From assembly GCF_001283065.1 (NCBI RefSeq), contig NZ_CDMK01000001.1, positions 96,994 to 135,803 of the forward strand: a stretch of 38,810 bases of DNA, given 5' to 3'. Below, one piece after another: positions 8,221 through 16,833 of this stretch (its first letter is position 1; each line of letters begins with the position of its first letter). Under the pieces are notes generated by a model that saw only the letters and a list, made by a program, of their open reading frames with translations, searched no databases and was not told the DNA's origin. Source of the stretch: Helicobacter heilmannii (lineage in GTDB: Bacteria > Campylobacterota > Campylobacteria > Campylobacterales > Helicobacteraceae). A program made the translations under genes and the position numbers.

Positions 8221-9312
8221 GTGCGTATTTTCACACAAAGATGGGCATTTGTGCCCTGTGTTTGGACTTTGTCTGTAGCTTCTGTATTCTATTTTGGGGT
8301 GCTTGGCACTTACTGGGCAGTTACGGGGGAATTTACCCGCTGGAGTGGGGCTCTTTTGGGCTGGCTGGGCGTGGATACAGATCGCTTAGGCTATTTTAAA
8401 ATCATCGGGCTCAAGGGCAGCATTTTAGAGCGCATCGATGGGGTGATGATTCTTGGCATGTTTTGTGGCATGCTAGGTGCAGCCACTCTAGCAAGGCGTA
8501 TGGTTTTAAAACTGCCCACAAGGGCACAGATGGGGCGCGCACTCTTGGGCGGGCTCTTGAGCGGGATGGGCGCGCGTTTGGGGCTTGGGTGTAATTTGGC
8601 AAGTTTTTTAACGGGCATCCCACAATTTAGCCTGCATGCGTGGTTTTTTACCCTAGCGACCCTGCTTGGCATGTGGCTTGCCTTCAAATACTTGGACTCA
8701 AGTTGCTCTAAGAGTGTGGCTAAAGCAGCCCCCGCACGCTTAAACGCCCTGTTAGCGTTTGTGGCTGTGGGGGGCTTTGGGGTGTTGGCATGGCATTTAC
8801 ACGGCAAACTTTTTTACGCCCTTTGTTTTGGGTCGTTCTTTGGTTTTGTCATTTCAAAAGGGCAAATTTGTTTCACCAGTGCTTTTAGATATTTGTTCGT
8901 GCAAAGGCAGAGCGCGCAGGCACGCGCCCTTGTGGGGGCGATGGCGGCAGGGAGCGTGGGTGTGTTTGTGTGCTTGCAGTTAGGACACCCTGCCAAGACC
9001 TTATGGGCGAGCCCGGGCATCGCTTTAGGGGGACTCTTCTTTGGGGTGGGGATTGTGCTGGCGGGGGGGTGTGAGTGTGGCTGGATGTACCGCTCAACTC
9101 AGGGGGATTTGGGGGCGTGGGCTATTGGCGTGGGCAACATTGCGGGGGCAGGGTTAGTGGCTCTTAGCTGGGATTTTTACGCCCCCCTTTGGACCGATTT
9201 TTCTAAAGTCAATCTTTTAAGCCTGCCCGGGGGGCTGTTTTTACAAGCCTTGTTGCTTGCCGGGCTGTGGGCTCTGGTGTGCTGCATAGGGCAAAAACCT
9301 CTTAAATGCTAG
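8221..9312 (+). CDS. YedE/YeeE-family sulfur or selenium compound transporter
   Basis: This 363-residue membrane protein has about nine to ten hydrophobic segments. It carries the paired Sulf_transp signatures around conserved cysteines: GARLGLGCNLASFLTG near residue 117 in the first half and LAGGCECGWMYRSTQGDLGAW near 280 in the second. Members import thiosulfate (YeeE/TsuA) or are linked with selenium metabolism (YedE); the cysteines relay the substrate. Start GTG 8221 has AGGG 6 bases upstream. No TusA/SirA-like partner gene lies beside it, so the substrate remains open. It ends 2 bases before a convergent gene. Confidence 0.8.
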   Translation: MRIFTQRWAFVPCVWTLSVASVFYFGVLGTYWAVTGEFTRWSGALLGWLGVDTDRLGYFKIIGLKGSILERIDGVMILGMFCGMLGAATLARRMVLKLPTRAQMGRALLGGLLSGMGARLGLGCNLASFLTGIPQFSLHAWFFTLATLLGMWLAFKYLDSSCSKSVAKAAPARLNALLAFVAVGGFGVLAWHLHGKLFYALCFGSFFGFVISKGQICFTSAFRYLFVQRQSAQARALVGAMAAGSVGVFVCLQLGHPAKTLWASPGIALGGLFFGVGIVLAGGCECGWMYRSTQGDLGAWAIGVGNIAGAGLVALSWDFYAPLWTDFSKVNLLSLPGGLFLQALLLAGLWALVCCIGQKPLKC

Positions 9313-9314
9313 TT

Positions 9315-9743
9315 CTAGGGCTTTTGGGGTTCTGCGCTATTGTGTGGGGGCTGTGGGTTAAATCCATTTTGCGGATGAAAGCCCCCTTGTGGGTACTGGC
9401 TTTGCGGGTTAAAGCCCTGCGCTTGGGGACCAAAGCCCATAGGGTTAAAGCCCCATTGGGGGTTTTGTTGAAAATTGGTCTGCTCTTGCGCTGCAGCCTC
9501 TTCGCCTAAAAGGGCAATGAGCACCTCACGGATGCCCTCAAAATTTTCGATAGGATTAGGGAAGGCAAGGTTAAAAGTTTTCTCTTGTCCCTCTTTGCTG
9601 TAGGCAATTTGTAGCCCCGAAAAATCCAAGTCCTTAACGCAAATGTCCGTAGCCTCTGGCACTTGGGCGTATTTCTCAAACAACTTCACTACATTGTTGT
9701 GCTGTTTGCTGTTCAACACATTTAAGGCATGTTGCTTATCCAT
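9315..9743 (-). CDS. HugZ N-terminal-domain-like protein with Gln/Asn/Gly/Phe/Pro-rich tail
   Basis: The 142-residue protein starts at ATG 9743 with AAAGGAG well placed. Residues 1-85 resemble the N-terminal DUF2470-like domain of H. pylori haem oxygenase HugZ in order and spacing: LNSKQHNNVVKLFEKYAQV, then DLDFSGLQIAYSKEG, then a segment ending in EVLIALL. The split-barrel haem-binding domain of HugZ is absent. Residues 92-142 form a low-complexity tail with repeated GFNPQ-like units (PQWGFNPMGFGPQAQGFNPQ). No signal peptide or membrane segment. Two 14-bp repeats lie upstream. Function unknown; a link to haem or iron is only an inference from the domain. Confidence 0.6.
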   Translation of the reverse strand: MDKQHALNVLNSKQHNNVVKLFEKYAQVPEATDICVKDLDFSGLQIAYSKEGQEKTFNLAFPNPIENFEGIREVLIALLGEEAAAQEQTNFQQNPQWGFNPMGFGPQAQGFNPQSQYPQGGFHPQNGFNPQPPHNSAEPQKP

Positions 9744-9820
9744 CGTAAGCTCCTTTGTGAGATTTTCAAAAACGCTTGGTTGTAATCGAATAAAACTTAA
9801 TTATATTTTAAATCGTATTT

Positions 9821-9874
9821 AAGTTGATAGTCATCATAATATAGAGAATAAGCATTATAAAAGTTGATAGTTAT
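9821..9874 (-). promoter_or_regulatory. Paired 14-bp repeats, candidate operator
   Basis: AAGTTGATAGTCAT (9821-9834) and AAGTTGATAGTTAT (9861-9874) are direct repeats exactly 40 bp apart in very AT-rich DNA, 78-131 bases upstream of the HugZ-domain gene. The first copy is within a partial dyad TGAT-N4-ATCA. This could be a site for a Fur-like or response regulator. Confidence 0.4.
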
Positions 9875-9929
9875 ACTATAAACTTTATTGCGTGTGTTAA
9901 GTGGAAAATTTCGTTGCAATGGGTTTATT

Positions 9930-9955
9930 GGGGTTGTATATCCGTATTCAACCCC
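9930..9955. other. Inverted repeat, 7-bp stem
   Basis: GGGGTTG (9930-9936) and CAACCCC (9949-9955) form a perfect stem with a 12-base loop. There is no U run after it on the plus strand, so it is not an obvious terminator. Confidence 0.4.
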
Positions 9956-10022
9956 CCACATCTTAGCCAAGTCTTAAACAGCGTTTGGCATAATAGGGCT
10001 TTAAAAACTTTTAAGTATTTTT

Positions 10023-10847
10023 ATGCGTTTACAGATCGCCATCATTTCTTTAAAAAATAGCGTCAGGCGGGCGTATTGTGAGAGTTTACCCCCCATTGAA
10101 GGGCTGAATTTAAAGTGGTTCTCTTAATGCGGTCTGCACAGTCCCTACTTTGCCACCAATTTAGGTTACTCTAGCCTCATCCAACACCCCTACAATCTCA
10201 AGGAGCTTTACAAAAGTGCATGGTCTGCAACCCCCGATAGAAGCGAGTTATTGCACGGGTCGCTGAATTGCTATGCCAGCCACTGTTTACTATGGTTGGA
10301 ATGCATTAAAGCCAATCGATCGATGGTGATTTTAGAAGACGATGCTTGCCTAGAGCCCCGTTTTTCTCAAAGTGTGCTTGATTGCTTGAATGGTCCCTTT
10401 GACTTCGTGCGCTTGTGGGCGTTGTTTGGAGAGAAACGGCCACAATATTCAGAGATTGGTGCACATGAAGGTAGAAAACTTGTTATGCCTACAAAGTACG
10501 AACATCTTTTATTGATGCATTTCTACCTAACACTCTTTGTGCCCATCTGTTCAGTTGCCTACTACATCACCCCCAAGGCCGCTAAAGCCTTTGTGAGCGC
10601 TAGTTTATACTTTAACCAGCCTGTAGACATCATTGTCAACCAAACTTATCTACACCACATCCCCGCCCTCACCTACATCCCCATAAGTGTGTCCTTGCAC
10701 CCCAATTCTGCCAACTCCAATGTTGTTACAGAGCCTAACACCCCCGCGCAACTTAAAAGATACCCCCTCAAAGACCGCCTCCTTGCTAAGATCCGCAGAG
10801 AGCGCACCTTTGCCCACTTTGCGAAACTCTATGCGCATTTGGTGTAA
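10023..10847 (+). pseudogene. Glycosyltransferase family 25 gene with one internal stop
   Basis: From ATG 10023 the frame reads IAIISLKNSVRRAYCESLPP, the usual GT25 start, but TAA interrupts it at 10125-10127. The same frame then continues without further damage to TAA 10847, with YASHCLLWLECI, the acceptor-site motif VILEDDACLEP (about 10328-10360), DFVRLWAL and YYITPKAAKAF. GT25 enzymes in Helicobacter are galactosyl- or glucosyltransferases that build LPS. A complete protein would have about 273 residues. The part from about 10203 is intact and could be made from an internal start, but it would lack the nucleotide-binding N-terminus. No ribosome site is evident at ATG 10023. Confidence 0.75.
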
Positions 10848-10933
10848 CGCTTCACTTTAAGGGGTGTGAAATTACCCCAAGAAAAGGGCGCATTTTAAAG
10901 CGCGTGTGCTATAATTTAGCAAAAAGGCTTTTT

Positions 10934-12271
10934 ATGTTGCGCTTTGCCCCCTCCCCCACAGGCAGCATGCACATCGGCAACTTGCGTGTGGCTTTGCTGA
11001 ATTTTATTGTGGCTAAACGGCTTAAACTCCCCCTCATGTTACGCATTGAAGACACCGACACCCAGCGCAACATTGAGGGCAAAGATCAAGAGATTTTTAG
11101 GATTTTAGAGCAGGTGGGCGTAACCTGGGATCAGCTCGTCTATCAAAGCAGCAATTTTGGCATCCATTTAGACTACGCTAAGAGGCTCTTAGACAAGGGC
11201 GAGGCGTTTTATTGCCACTGCACGCCAGAGTTTTTAGAAGCTAAAAAACAAGAAGCCCTGCAGGCTAAAAAACCCTTCCGCTATGACGACTCGTGGGCGC
11301 TTTTAGAAAAGGAGAGCAACCCTAACCCCGTGGTGCGCTTAAAGGGGAGCGTAAAGGACATGGCGTTTAAAGACTTAGTGAAGGGCACTATCCACTTTAA
11401 GGCGGGCGAGCTAGACAGCTTTGTCATTGTGCGCTCGAATCAAGTCCCCACCTATAACTTCGCCTGTGCGGTGGATGACTTCAACTACAAAATCACCCAC
11501 ATCATCCGCGGCGAAGACCATGTCAGCAACACGCCTAAACAAATTCTCATCAAGCAGGCCCTAAGCCGTGTGCTAGACATCCCTGAAATCCCCACGATTT
11601 ACGCCCACTTGCCCATCATCTTAAACGAAGATGATGGTAAGAAAATGAGCAAACGCTTTGAGGCCTCCAGCGTGCAATGGCTCTTAAAACAAGGCTTTTT
11701 ACCCTCCAGCATCGCCAACTACCTCACCTCCATGGGCTATAAGGCCCCTAAAGAGATTTTCACCCTAAGCGAGGCTTTGGAGTGGTTTGAACTTGAAAAA
11801 GTCAGTGCGTCCAGCGCGCATTTTAGCCTGTCTTACTTGCGCCATTTAAACCACAAACATTTAAAAGCATTGGATTTAGCAAAGTTAGCCGAGGCTTTAG
11901 GTATTGAGCCGGCTAAAGCTCCCCTAGCCCAGCTTTTCTTAGAAGAGTGCAGCACCCTAAACGAGCTCAAGGACAAGTTAGATACCATGTTTAGCCCTAA
12001 AGACATCGCTAAAGACTATGAAGGGCAAAACTTCTATGAGAAATGCCATACCCTCTACACGGCCCTAAAGGGCATGGGGGCGGTGGCAGACTTCAACGCC
12101 TTTAAGCAAGAAGCCATGCAAAAAAGCCAGCTAAAAGGCAAGGACTTTTTCAAGTCTTTAAGGATTTTACTCACAGGCCAAGCGCATGGCATAGAGCTCG
12201 CCCTGCTTTACCCCCACCTTGCCCCCTTTTTAAAGCAGATTTTGGTGTTAAAGACAGAACATGGTTGTTAG
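10934..12271 (+). CDS. gltX2: Glutamyl-tRNA synthetase, GltX2 type
   Basis: This 445-residue class I synthetase shows the HIGH-type motif PSPTGSMHIGN (residues 6-16), RIEDTD near 36, the RGEDHVSNTPKQ segment and the KMSKR motif near 236-241. Cytosolic; it charges tRNA with Glu. I chose ATG 10934 (MLRFAPSPTG) with AAAAAGG upstream rather than an earlier start. Its neighbours (yggT, slt, galU, murA) match HP0643-HP0648, so it is probably the orthologue of H. pylori GluRS2, which is known to charge tRNA-Gln with Glu for later amidation by GatCAB. That specificity is inferred from synteny and similarity. Confidence 0.92.
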   Translation: MLRFAPSPTGSMHIGNLRVALLNFIVAKRLKLPLMLRIEDTDTQRNIEGKDQEIFRILEQVGVTWDQLVYQSSNFGIHLDYAKRLLDKGEAFYCHCTPEFLEAKKQEALQAKKPFRYDDSWALLEKESNPNPVVRLKGSVKDMAFKDLVKGTIHFKAGELDSFVIVRSNQVPTYNFACAVDDFNYKITHIIRGEDHVSNTPKQILIKQALSRVLDIPEIPTIYAHLPIILNEDDGKKMSKRFEASSVQWLLKQGFLPSSIANYLTSMGYKAPKEIFTLSEALEWFELEKVSASSAHFSLSYLRHLNHKHLKALDLAKLAEALGIEPAKAPLAQLFLEECSTLNELKDKLDTMFSPKDIAKDYEGQNFYEKCHTLYTALKGMGAVADFNAFKQEAMQKSQLKGKDFFKSLRILLTGQAHGIELALLYPHLAPFLKQILVLKTEHGC

Positions 12272-12554
12272 CACCCTTTTAAGTGCCCTTGCCACCATCT
12301 TGCATAGCCTCATCAACATTTATATTTGGATCATCATCATCGCCTCCCTTTTAAGCTTTGTGCGCCCCGACCCTAGCAACTCCATCGTGCAAATCCTCTA
12401 CCGCCTCACCGAACCCGCCTTAAGCAAGGCCAAACAACTCGCCCCCTTTTTGGTGTTTAACGGCATCGATTTATCGCCCCTAGCGGTGATTTTGGTGTTG
12501 AAATTCTTTGATTTGAGCGTTGTGCAGCTCATGTTTAACTACGCACAAGGCTGA
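12261..12554 (+). CDS. YggT-family membrane protein
   Basis: This 97-residue protein has two hydrophobic segments (about 15-35 and 70-90) and the YggT motif RPDPSNSIVQILYRLTEP. YggT proteins are small integral membrane proteins of poorly known function, linked with cell shape, osmotic response or division-site genes in other bacteria. The start overlaps the end of gltX2 by 11 bases. H. pylori has the same gene here (HP0644). Confidence 0.85.
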   Translation: MVVSTLLSALATILHSLINIYIWIIIIASLLSFVRPDPSNSIVQILYRLTEPALSKAKQLAPFLVFNGIDLSPLAVILVLKFFDLSVVQLMFNYAQG

Positions 12555-12556
12555 TT

Positions 12557-14209
12557 TTGTTGCGGGCGTTTTGGTTATTGGTTTTTTGTGCTTGTTTAAA
12601 CGCCCAGCACATCAGCCTAGCCTACCTGCAAAGTAAGCCCAAGGGCACGCCTAGAGACTTTTTCATTTGGCTTTATTTGCAAGAGCCCAGCACCACAGCC
12701 GAGCAGGCCAAAGCCGCCTACCAGCTCATCGCTCATAAAAGCCAAAAACTCATAGAATTGGCCAAGCAAAAGGGGGCTTTAAATCTCATCCCTCACCCCT
12801 GCCAGGGCCTGCCCCTAGAAGTCTTAAAAAATAAAGACAGCAACTGCATCGCCATTGCCCTAAGCTATGAACGCATTTTTACGCAGGCCATAGAGCCCAA
12901 GAGCACCCCTCTTTTACGCGCCCTGCAGGCAAAGCTTGCCGACCACCCCAAACTTTATAAAGCTCTGCAGGTGGTGCTGCACCCCACAGATCAGGCGGCC
13001 TTTTTGCAGGCGGGGGCGGGGGTGATCGCCTCCCTTTACAACGCCCTAAGCTATGAGCAAAGGCTCGACTTCTTCAACCGCCCCTTTGATCCAGAAGTCC
13101 TCTCCAAACTCGCCAATGAGAACAACCCCGCCTTCAACGACATTTTAAGACGTGTCATTTTAGATAGCCACTTTAGTGTGTTTAAAAAAGCCTTAAGCCA
13201 CGCCAGCGTCACCAACTCCGACTCTAAGACCTTTTTTCTTTTGGGCATCAACGCCCTACTGCACCACGAAGAAATCCCCGCTTTCACTTACTTTGACCGC
13301 ACCCAAAAGCAGGCCACCAAAGCCTTCATGCGCGACAAGGCGGTGTTTTGGAAGTATCTATTAAGCCGTGAAAACGACTATTTAGACATCCTAAGCCAAA
13401 GCACCAACCCCGATCTCTTTAGCCTGTACGCTAATTTCAAGCGCAAGAGTCTGCCCAAGTATAGGATTATAACCTCTTTGGGTTTTTTAAGCCACAGACC
13501 CCCCAAATTTGACATTAAAGACCCCTTTGCATGGCAAACCCTGAAAGAAAAAATCCTAGCTATTGATAACCAGCGCGCCTTTTTAAAAGCCCTAAAGCCC
13601 CTACGCACCGAGCAGAGCATGCCACATTTGGCCTACTTTTTAGGGCGTTATTACAACGATGATAGACATTATTTTTTGACCCCTTATGCACGCAAAACCC
13701 ACTTCAAAAGCCTTGAGGAAAAGGCGATGGCTTACGCCATTGCCAGGCAAGAGAGTTTATTGCTCCCCGCTTTGGTTTCGCCCTCTTACGCTTTGGGGCT
13801 GATGCAAATCATGCCCTTTAATGTTGCCCCCTTTGCTAGGGCTTTGGGGCTAAGCAAGGTGCAGCTGACAGACATGTTCAACCCCAATCTGTCTTTAGCC
13901 TTTGGCAATTACTATTTAAACCACTTGAAAGAAGAGTTTAAAAACCCCCTATTTGTGGCCTACTGCTACAACGCTGGGCCCAACTTCTTTAGAAAACTTT
14001 TAAAAGAGAGGCATTTTTTTAACAAGGGTAAATTTGAGCCGTGGCTGAGCATGGAGCTCATCCCCTATGAAGAAACCCGCCTTTATGGGCAAAAAGTCTT
14101 GGCTAATTACATCATCTACCACAGCATTTTTAAACATCACAGCAAGAAAATCAACTTCGACTTGCAGGGCTTTTTCAACATGATTTTAAAGGATTTCCAT
14201 GATCAATAA
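12557..14209 (+). CDS. slt: Soluble lytic murein transglycosylase
   Basis: The 550-residue protein starts at TTG 12557 (or TTG 12560) and has a short signal peptide ending near ACLNA. The first 370 residues form the long alpha-helical superhelix typical of Slt70. The C-terminal SLT domain includes ARQESLLLPALVSPSYALGL followed by MQIMP; the Glu near residue 399 is the expected catalytic acid. The enzyme cleaves glycan strands of peptidoglycan, releasing 1,6-anhydro-muropeptides in the periplasm. It corresponds to HP0645, which shapes peptidoglycan turnover and NOD1 signalling in H. pylori. Its end overlaps galU by 11 bases. Confidence 0.93.
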   Translation: MLRAFWLLVFCACLNAQHISLAYLQSKPKGTPRDFFIWLYLQEPSTTAEQAKAAYQLIAHKSQKLIELAKQKGALNLIPHPCQGLPLEVLKNKDSNCIAIALSYERIFTQAIEPKSTPLLRALQAKLADHPKLYKALQVVLHPTDQAAFLQAGAGVIASLYNALSYEQRLDFFNRPFDPEVLSKLANENNPAFNDILRRVILDSHFSVFKKALSHASVTNSDSKTFFLLGINALLHHEEIPAFTYFDRTQKQATKAFMRDKAVFWKYLLSRENDYLDILSQSTNPDLFSLYANFKRKSLPKYRIITSLGFLSHRPPKFDIKDPFAWQTLKEKILAIDNQRAFLKALKPLRTEQSMPHLAYFLGRYYNDDRHYFLTPYARKTHFKSLEEKAMAYAIARQESLLLPALVSPSYALGLMQIMPFNVAPFARALGLSKVQLTDMFNPNLSLAFGNYYLNHLKEEFKNPLFVAYCYNAGPNFFRKLLKERHFFNKGKFEPWLSMELIPYEETRLYGQKVLANYIIYHSIFKHHSKKINFDLQGFFNMILKDFHDQ

Positions 14210-15020
14210 ATGCCTTTTTCCGGCCGCGGGCTATGGCACGCGCTTTTTACCCGCCACCAAGGCGATGCCTAAAGAAATGTTGCCCATTGTGAATAAACCG
14301 CTCATCCAATACGGCGTGGAGGAGGCGATGGAGGCGGGCTGCACGAGCATGGCGATTGTGACGGGGCGGGGCAAGCGCGCCATTGAAGATCACTTTGACA
14401 TCAGCTATGAACTTGAGCACCAAATTAATGGCACACACAAAGAACAGCAATTAGAGGGCATCCGCGCTCTAATGCAAACCTGCAGTTTCTCCTACACCAG
14501 GCAACACGAAATGAAGGGTTTGGGGCACGCCATCTACACGGCCCAAACCCTGATTGGCAACGAGCCCTTTTGTGTGATCTTGGCAGACGACCTTTGTATC
14601 AACACGCAGGGCAAGGGGGTGTTGGCCCAGATGGTGGAGTTATACCATAAATACCGCTGCTGCATTGTAGCGATTGAAGAGGTGGCACTAGAAGAGGTGC
14701 ATAAATACGGCGTGATCTTGGGCCAAGAGATAGCAAGCGGGGTGTATCAAGTGCAAAACATGATCGAAAAGCCCAAGGCCGAGGAAGCCCCGAGCAACTT
14801 AGCCGTGATCGGGCGCTATATCTTAACCCCGGACATTTTTGAGGTCTTGAAACACACCCCCCCGGGCAAGAACAATGAAATCCAAATCACGGATGCACTC
14901 TTGCAACAAGCTCAGGATAAATTAGTCCTCGCCTATAAGTTTCAAGGCAAGCGCTACGACTGCGGGAGTGTGGAGGGTTTCATCCAAGCCACGAACGATT
15001 TTTATGAGTTGCAGTGCTAG
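14199..15020 (+). CDS. galU: UTP-glucose-1-phosphate uridylyltransferase
   Basis: The 273-residue protein shows the nucleotidyltransferase start LFPAAGYGTRFLPATKAMPK with the binding loop and catalytic Lys, ADDLC for metal binding near residue 128, and EKPK near 188. It makes UDP-glucose from UTP and glucose-1-phosphate for LPS and surface sugars. Length is normal. It overlaps slt and is followed within a few bases by the HP0647-like gene; the H. pylori order is the same (HP0646). Confidence 0.95.
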   Translation: MINKCLFPAAGYGTRFLPATKAMPKEMLPIVNKPLIQYGVEEAMEAGCTSMAIVTGRGKRAIEDHFDISYELEHQINGTHKEQQLEGIRALMQTCSFSYTRQHEMKGLGHAIYTAQTLIGNEPFCVILADDLCINTQGKGVLAQMVELYHKYRCCIVAIEEVALEEVHKYGVILGQEIASGVYQVQNMIEKPKAEEAPSNLAVIGRYILTPDIFEVLKHTPPGKNNEIQITDALLQQAQDKLVLAYKFQGKRYDCGSVEGFIQATNDFYELQC

Positions 15021-15022
15021 CG

Positions 15023-15430
15023 ATGTATGATCTGTGGTTTTACGGCATTTACTGGGTGGCGGGTTTTCTTTTTGCCTTCCCCGTACTCTTGGTTGGCTAC
15101 ACCTACACCTATCTAAAGCCACCACCCCCACCCCCCAATATCCCCCCTTTAAGGGACTTGGTGATCCGACTTGAGAAGGTGGATAAAGAAAAAAATCAAG
15201 AGGCGTATCACGAACTTTTCCAAGACTTCAACACTCATTACACCAACTTGCCCAAGCACATCAAAGAGGGCGATTGGCTCAATGCCATTAAAAACTTTGC
15301 CGAGTCCGATTTGTTAGACATCGACTCGACCGTGAAATTTGGGCAAGACTTGGAGGATGCCAACCCTAAACTCAAAAAAGCGATCTCCAACACCGTGGGG
15401 CTTGCACTCAAACACAAGAAGAAGGATTGA
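15023..15430 (+). CDS. Conserved Helicobacter hypothetical (HP0647-like), membrane-anchored
   Basis: A 135-residue protein with one N-terminal membrane segment (about residues 7-31), a Pro-rich linker ([12 protein letters not shown]) and a charged helical domain. I chose ATG 15023; a GTG at 15014 in the same frame would overlap galU. No known motif. Its place between galU and murA matches HP0647. Function unknown; position hints at an envelope role. Confidence 0.75.
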   Translation: MYDLWFYGIYWVAGFLFAFPVLLVGYTYTYLKPPPPPPNIPPLRDLVIRLEKVDKEKNQEAYHELFQDFNTHYTNLPKHIKEGDWLNAIKNFAESDLLDIDSTVKFGQDLEDANPKLKKAISNTVGLALKHKKKD

Positions 15431-15431
15431 T

Positions 15432-16730
15432 GTGGACTACTTAGAAATCAAGGGGCAGCAGATGCTAAGAGGGCAGGTGCAAATCTCGGGGGCAAAAAAC
15501 GCCGCTCTGCCCATTTTAGCCAGCACACTTTTAGCCAAAAATCCCGTGTGCTTAGACAATGTACCCCATGTTGCCGATGTGCGCGCCTTAGTGGAGCTGC
15601 TCGAGCATTTAGGCAGCAGTGCCAAGTGGCACACACCAAATCACCTTGAAATCAGCACCAACCCCATGTATTGCACGAAAATGAGTTGCACCGCGCCCTA
15701 TGAGATCGTGCGTAAAATGCGCGCGTCCATCTTGGTTTTAGGTCCACTTTTAGGGCGCTTTGGCAAATGTCAGGTGAGTTTGCCCGGGGGGTGCGCGATC
15801 GGGGCTAGACCCGTGGATTTGCACTTAAGCGCATTAGAGAAAATGGGCGCAGAAATTGCCATCGACAAGGGCTATATCGTGGCTAAAGCCAAGGGAGGTT
15901 TGAAGGGCTGCGATCTCATCTTTGACAAGATCACGGTTACGGGCACCGAAAATATTTTAATGGCCGCGAGCATGGCCAAGGGGCAAACGCGCATCATCAA
16001 TGCCGCCAAAGAGCCCGAAGTGGTGCAGCTGTGCGCCTTCTTGCAAGCGGGGGGTGTTAAGATTAGCGGGGTGGGCAGCGGGGAGCTCCTGGTGCAGGGT
16101 GCAGATCGGGAGGCTTTAAACTTTCAAGACATAGACATCATCCCCGATCGCATCGAGTGCGGGACTTATCTATGCGCCGCGGCGATCACCAACTCCCCCC
16201 TAACACTCACCCATGCCAACGGCCACCATTTAGAAGCTGTGCTGGCAAAATTAAATGAAATCGGTTTTTCTGTGGACATCACAGAAGACACCCCAAATGC
16301 CCACACCCTCACCATCCACCCCGCTACACATAAAAGAGCCTTTGGCCTCACCACTACAGAATACCCGGGCTTTCCCACCGATTTGCAGGCGCAGTTTATG
16401 GCGTTAGCCACGCAGTGCGAGGGCTCTAGCCTCATTGAAGAGCGCTTGTTTGAAAACCGCTTCATGCATGTGGGCGAGCTGCAACGCATGGGGGCACAAA
16501 TCAGCCTTAAGGGGGCGATGGCGCAGATTCAAGGCGTGAGTGAACTCATCGGGGCGGATGTGATGGCGACCGATTTACGGGCTTCTTCGGCACTGGTGCT
16601 GGCTGCTTTAGTGGCTAAGGGCAAGAGCCGGGTGCACCGCATTTACCACTTAGATCGGGGTTATGAAACCCTAGAGAATAAAATGAGTGCCCTGGGCGCG
16701 CATATGAAACGCCTGCACGAAAAGCCCTAG
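15432..16730 (+). CDS. murA: UDP-N-acetylglucosamine 1-carboxyvinyltransferase
   Basis: The 432-residue protein carries the EPSP-synthase-like MurA fold. It starts with DYLEIKGQ and [14 protein letters not shown] (substrate-binding Lys-Asn), and has [13 protein letters not shown] with the catalytic Cys at about residue 121 (E. coli Cys115; fosfomycin target). It catalyses the first committed step of peptidoglycan synthesis. Start GTG 15432 is chosen because AAGGA (15422-15426) precedes it and family alignment begins there; the longer frame from 15339 overlaps the upstream gene. It matches HP0648 and ends this operon. Confidence 0.95.
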   Translation: MDYLEIKGQQMLRGQVQISGAKNAALPILASTLLAKNPVCLDNVPHVADVRALVELLEHLGSSAKWHTPNHLEISTNPMYCTKMSCTAPYEIVRKMRASILVLGPLLGRFGKCQVSLPGGCAIGARPVDLHLSALEKMGAEIAIDKGYIVAKAKGGLKGCDLIFDKITVTGTENILMAASMAKGQTRIINAAKEPEVVQLCAFLQAGGVKISGVGSGELLVQGADREALNFQDIDIIPDRIECGTYLCAAAITNSPLTLTHANGHHLEAVLAKLNEIGFSVDITEDTPNAHTLTIHPATHKRAFGLTTTEYPGFPTDLQAQFMALATQCEGSSLIEERLFENRFMHVGELQRMGAQISLKGAMAQIQGVSELIGADVMATDLRASSALVLAALVAKGKSRVHRIYHLDRGYETLENKMSALGAHMKRLHEKP

Positions 16731-16833
16731 TGGATTTAGGAGAGCTTGGGGATTGCTAGGTTTGTGGTGTTGGCTTTAGGTTTAAATAGGTTAAAGCTGC
16801 TTTGGCGGGGCAATGCGCTTTAAGGGGGTAGCC

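Noticed and set aside
8157-8225. tRNA-like stretch before the YedE-like gene
   Set aside because: It has a D-arm-like and an anticodon-stem-like helix, but the loop is ten bases, and no T arm or CCA-compatible acceptor stem could be drawn.
8391-9097. Minus-strand open frames under the YedE-like gene
   Set aside because: These are antisense shadows of a GC-rich membrane-protein gene, without ribosome sites or motifs.
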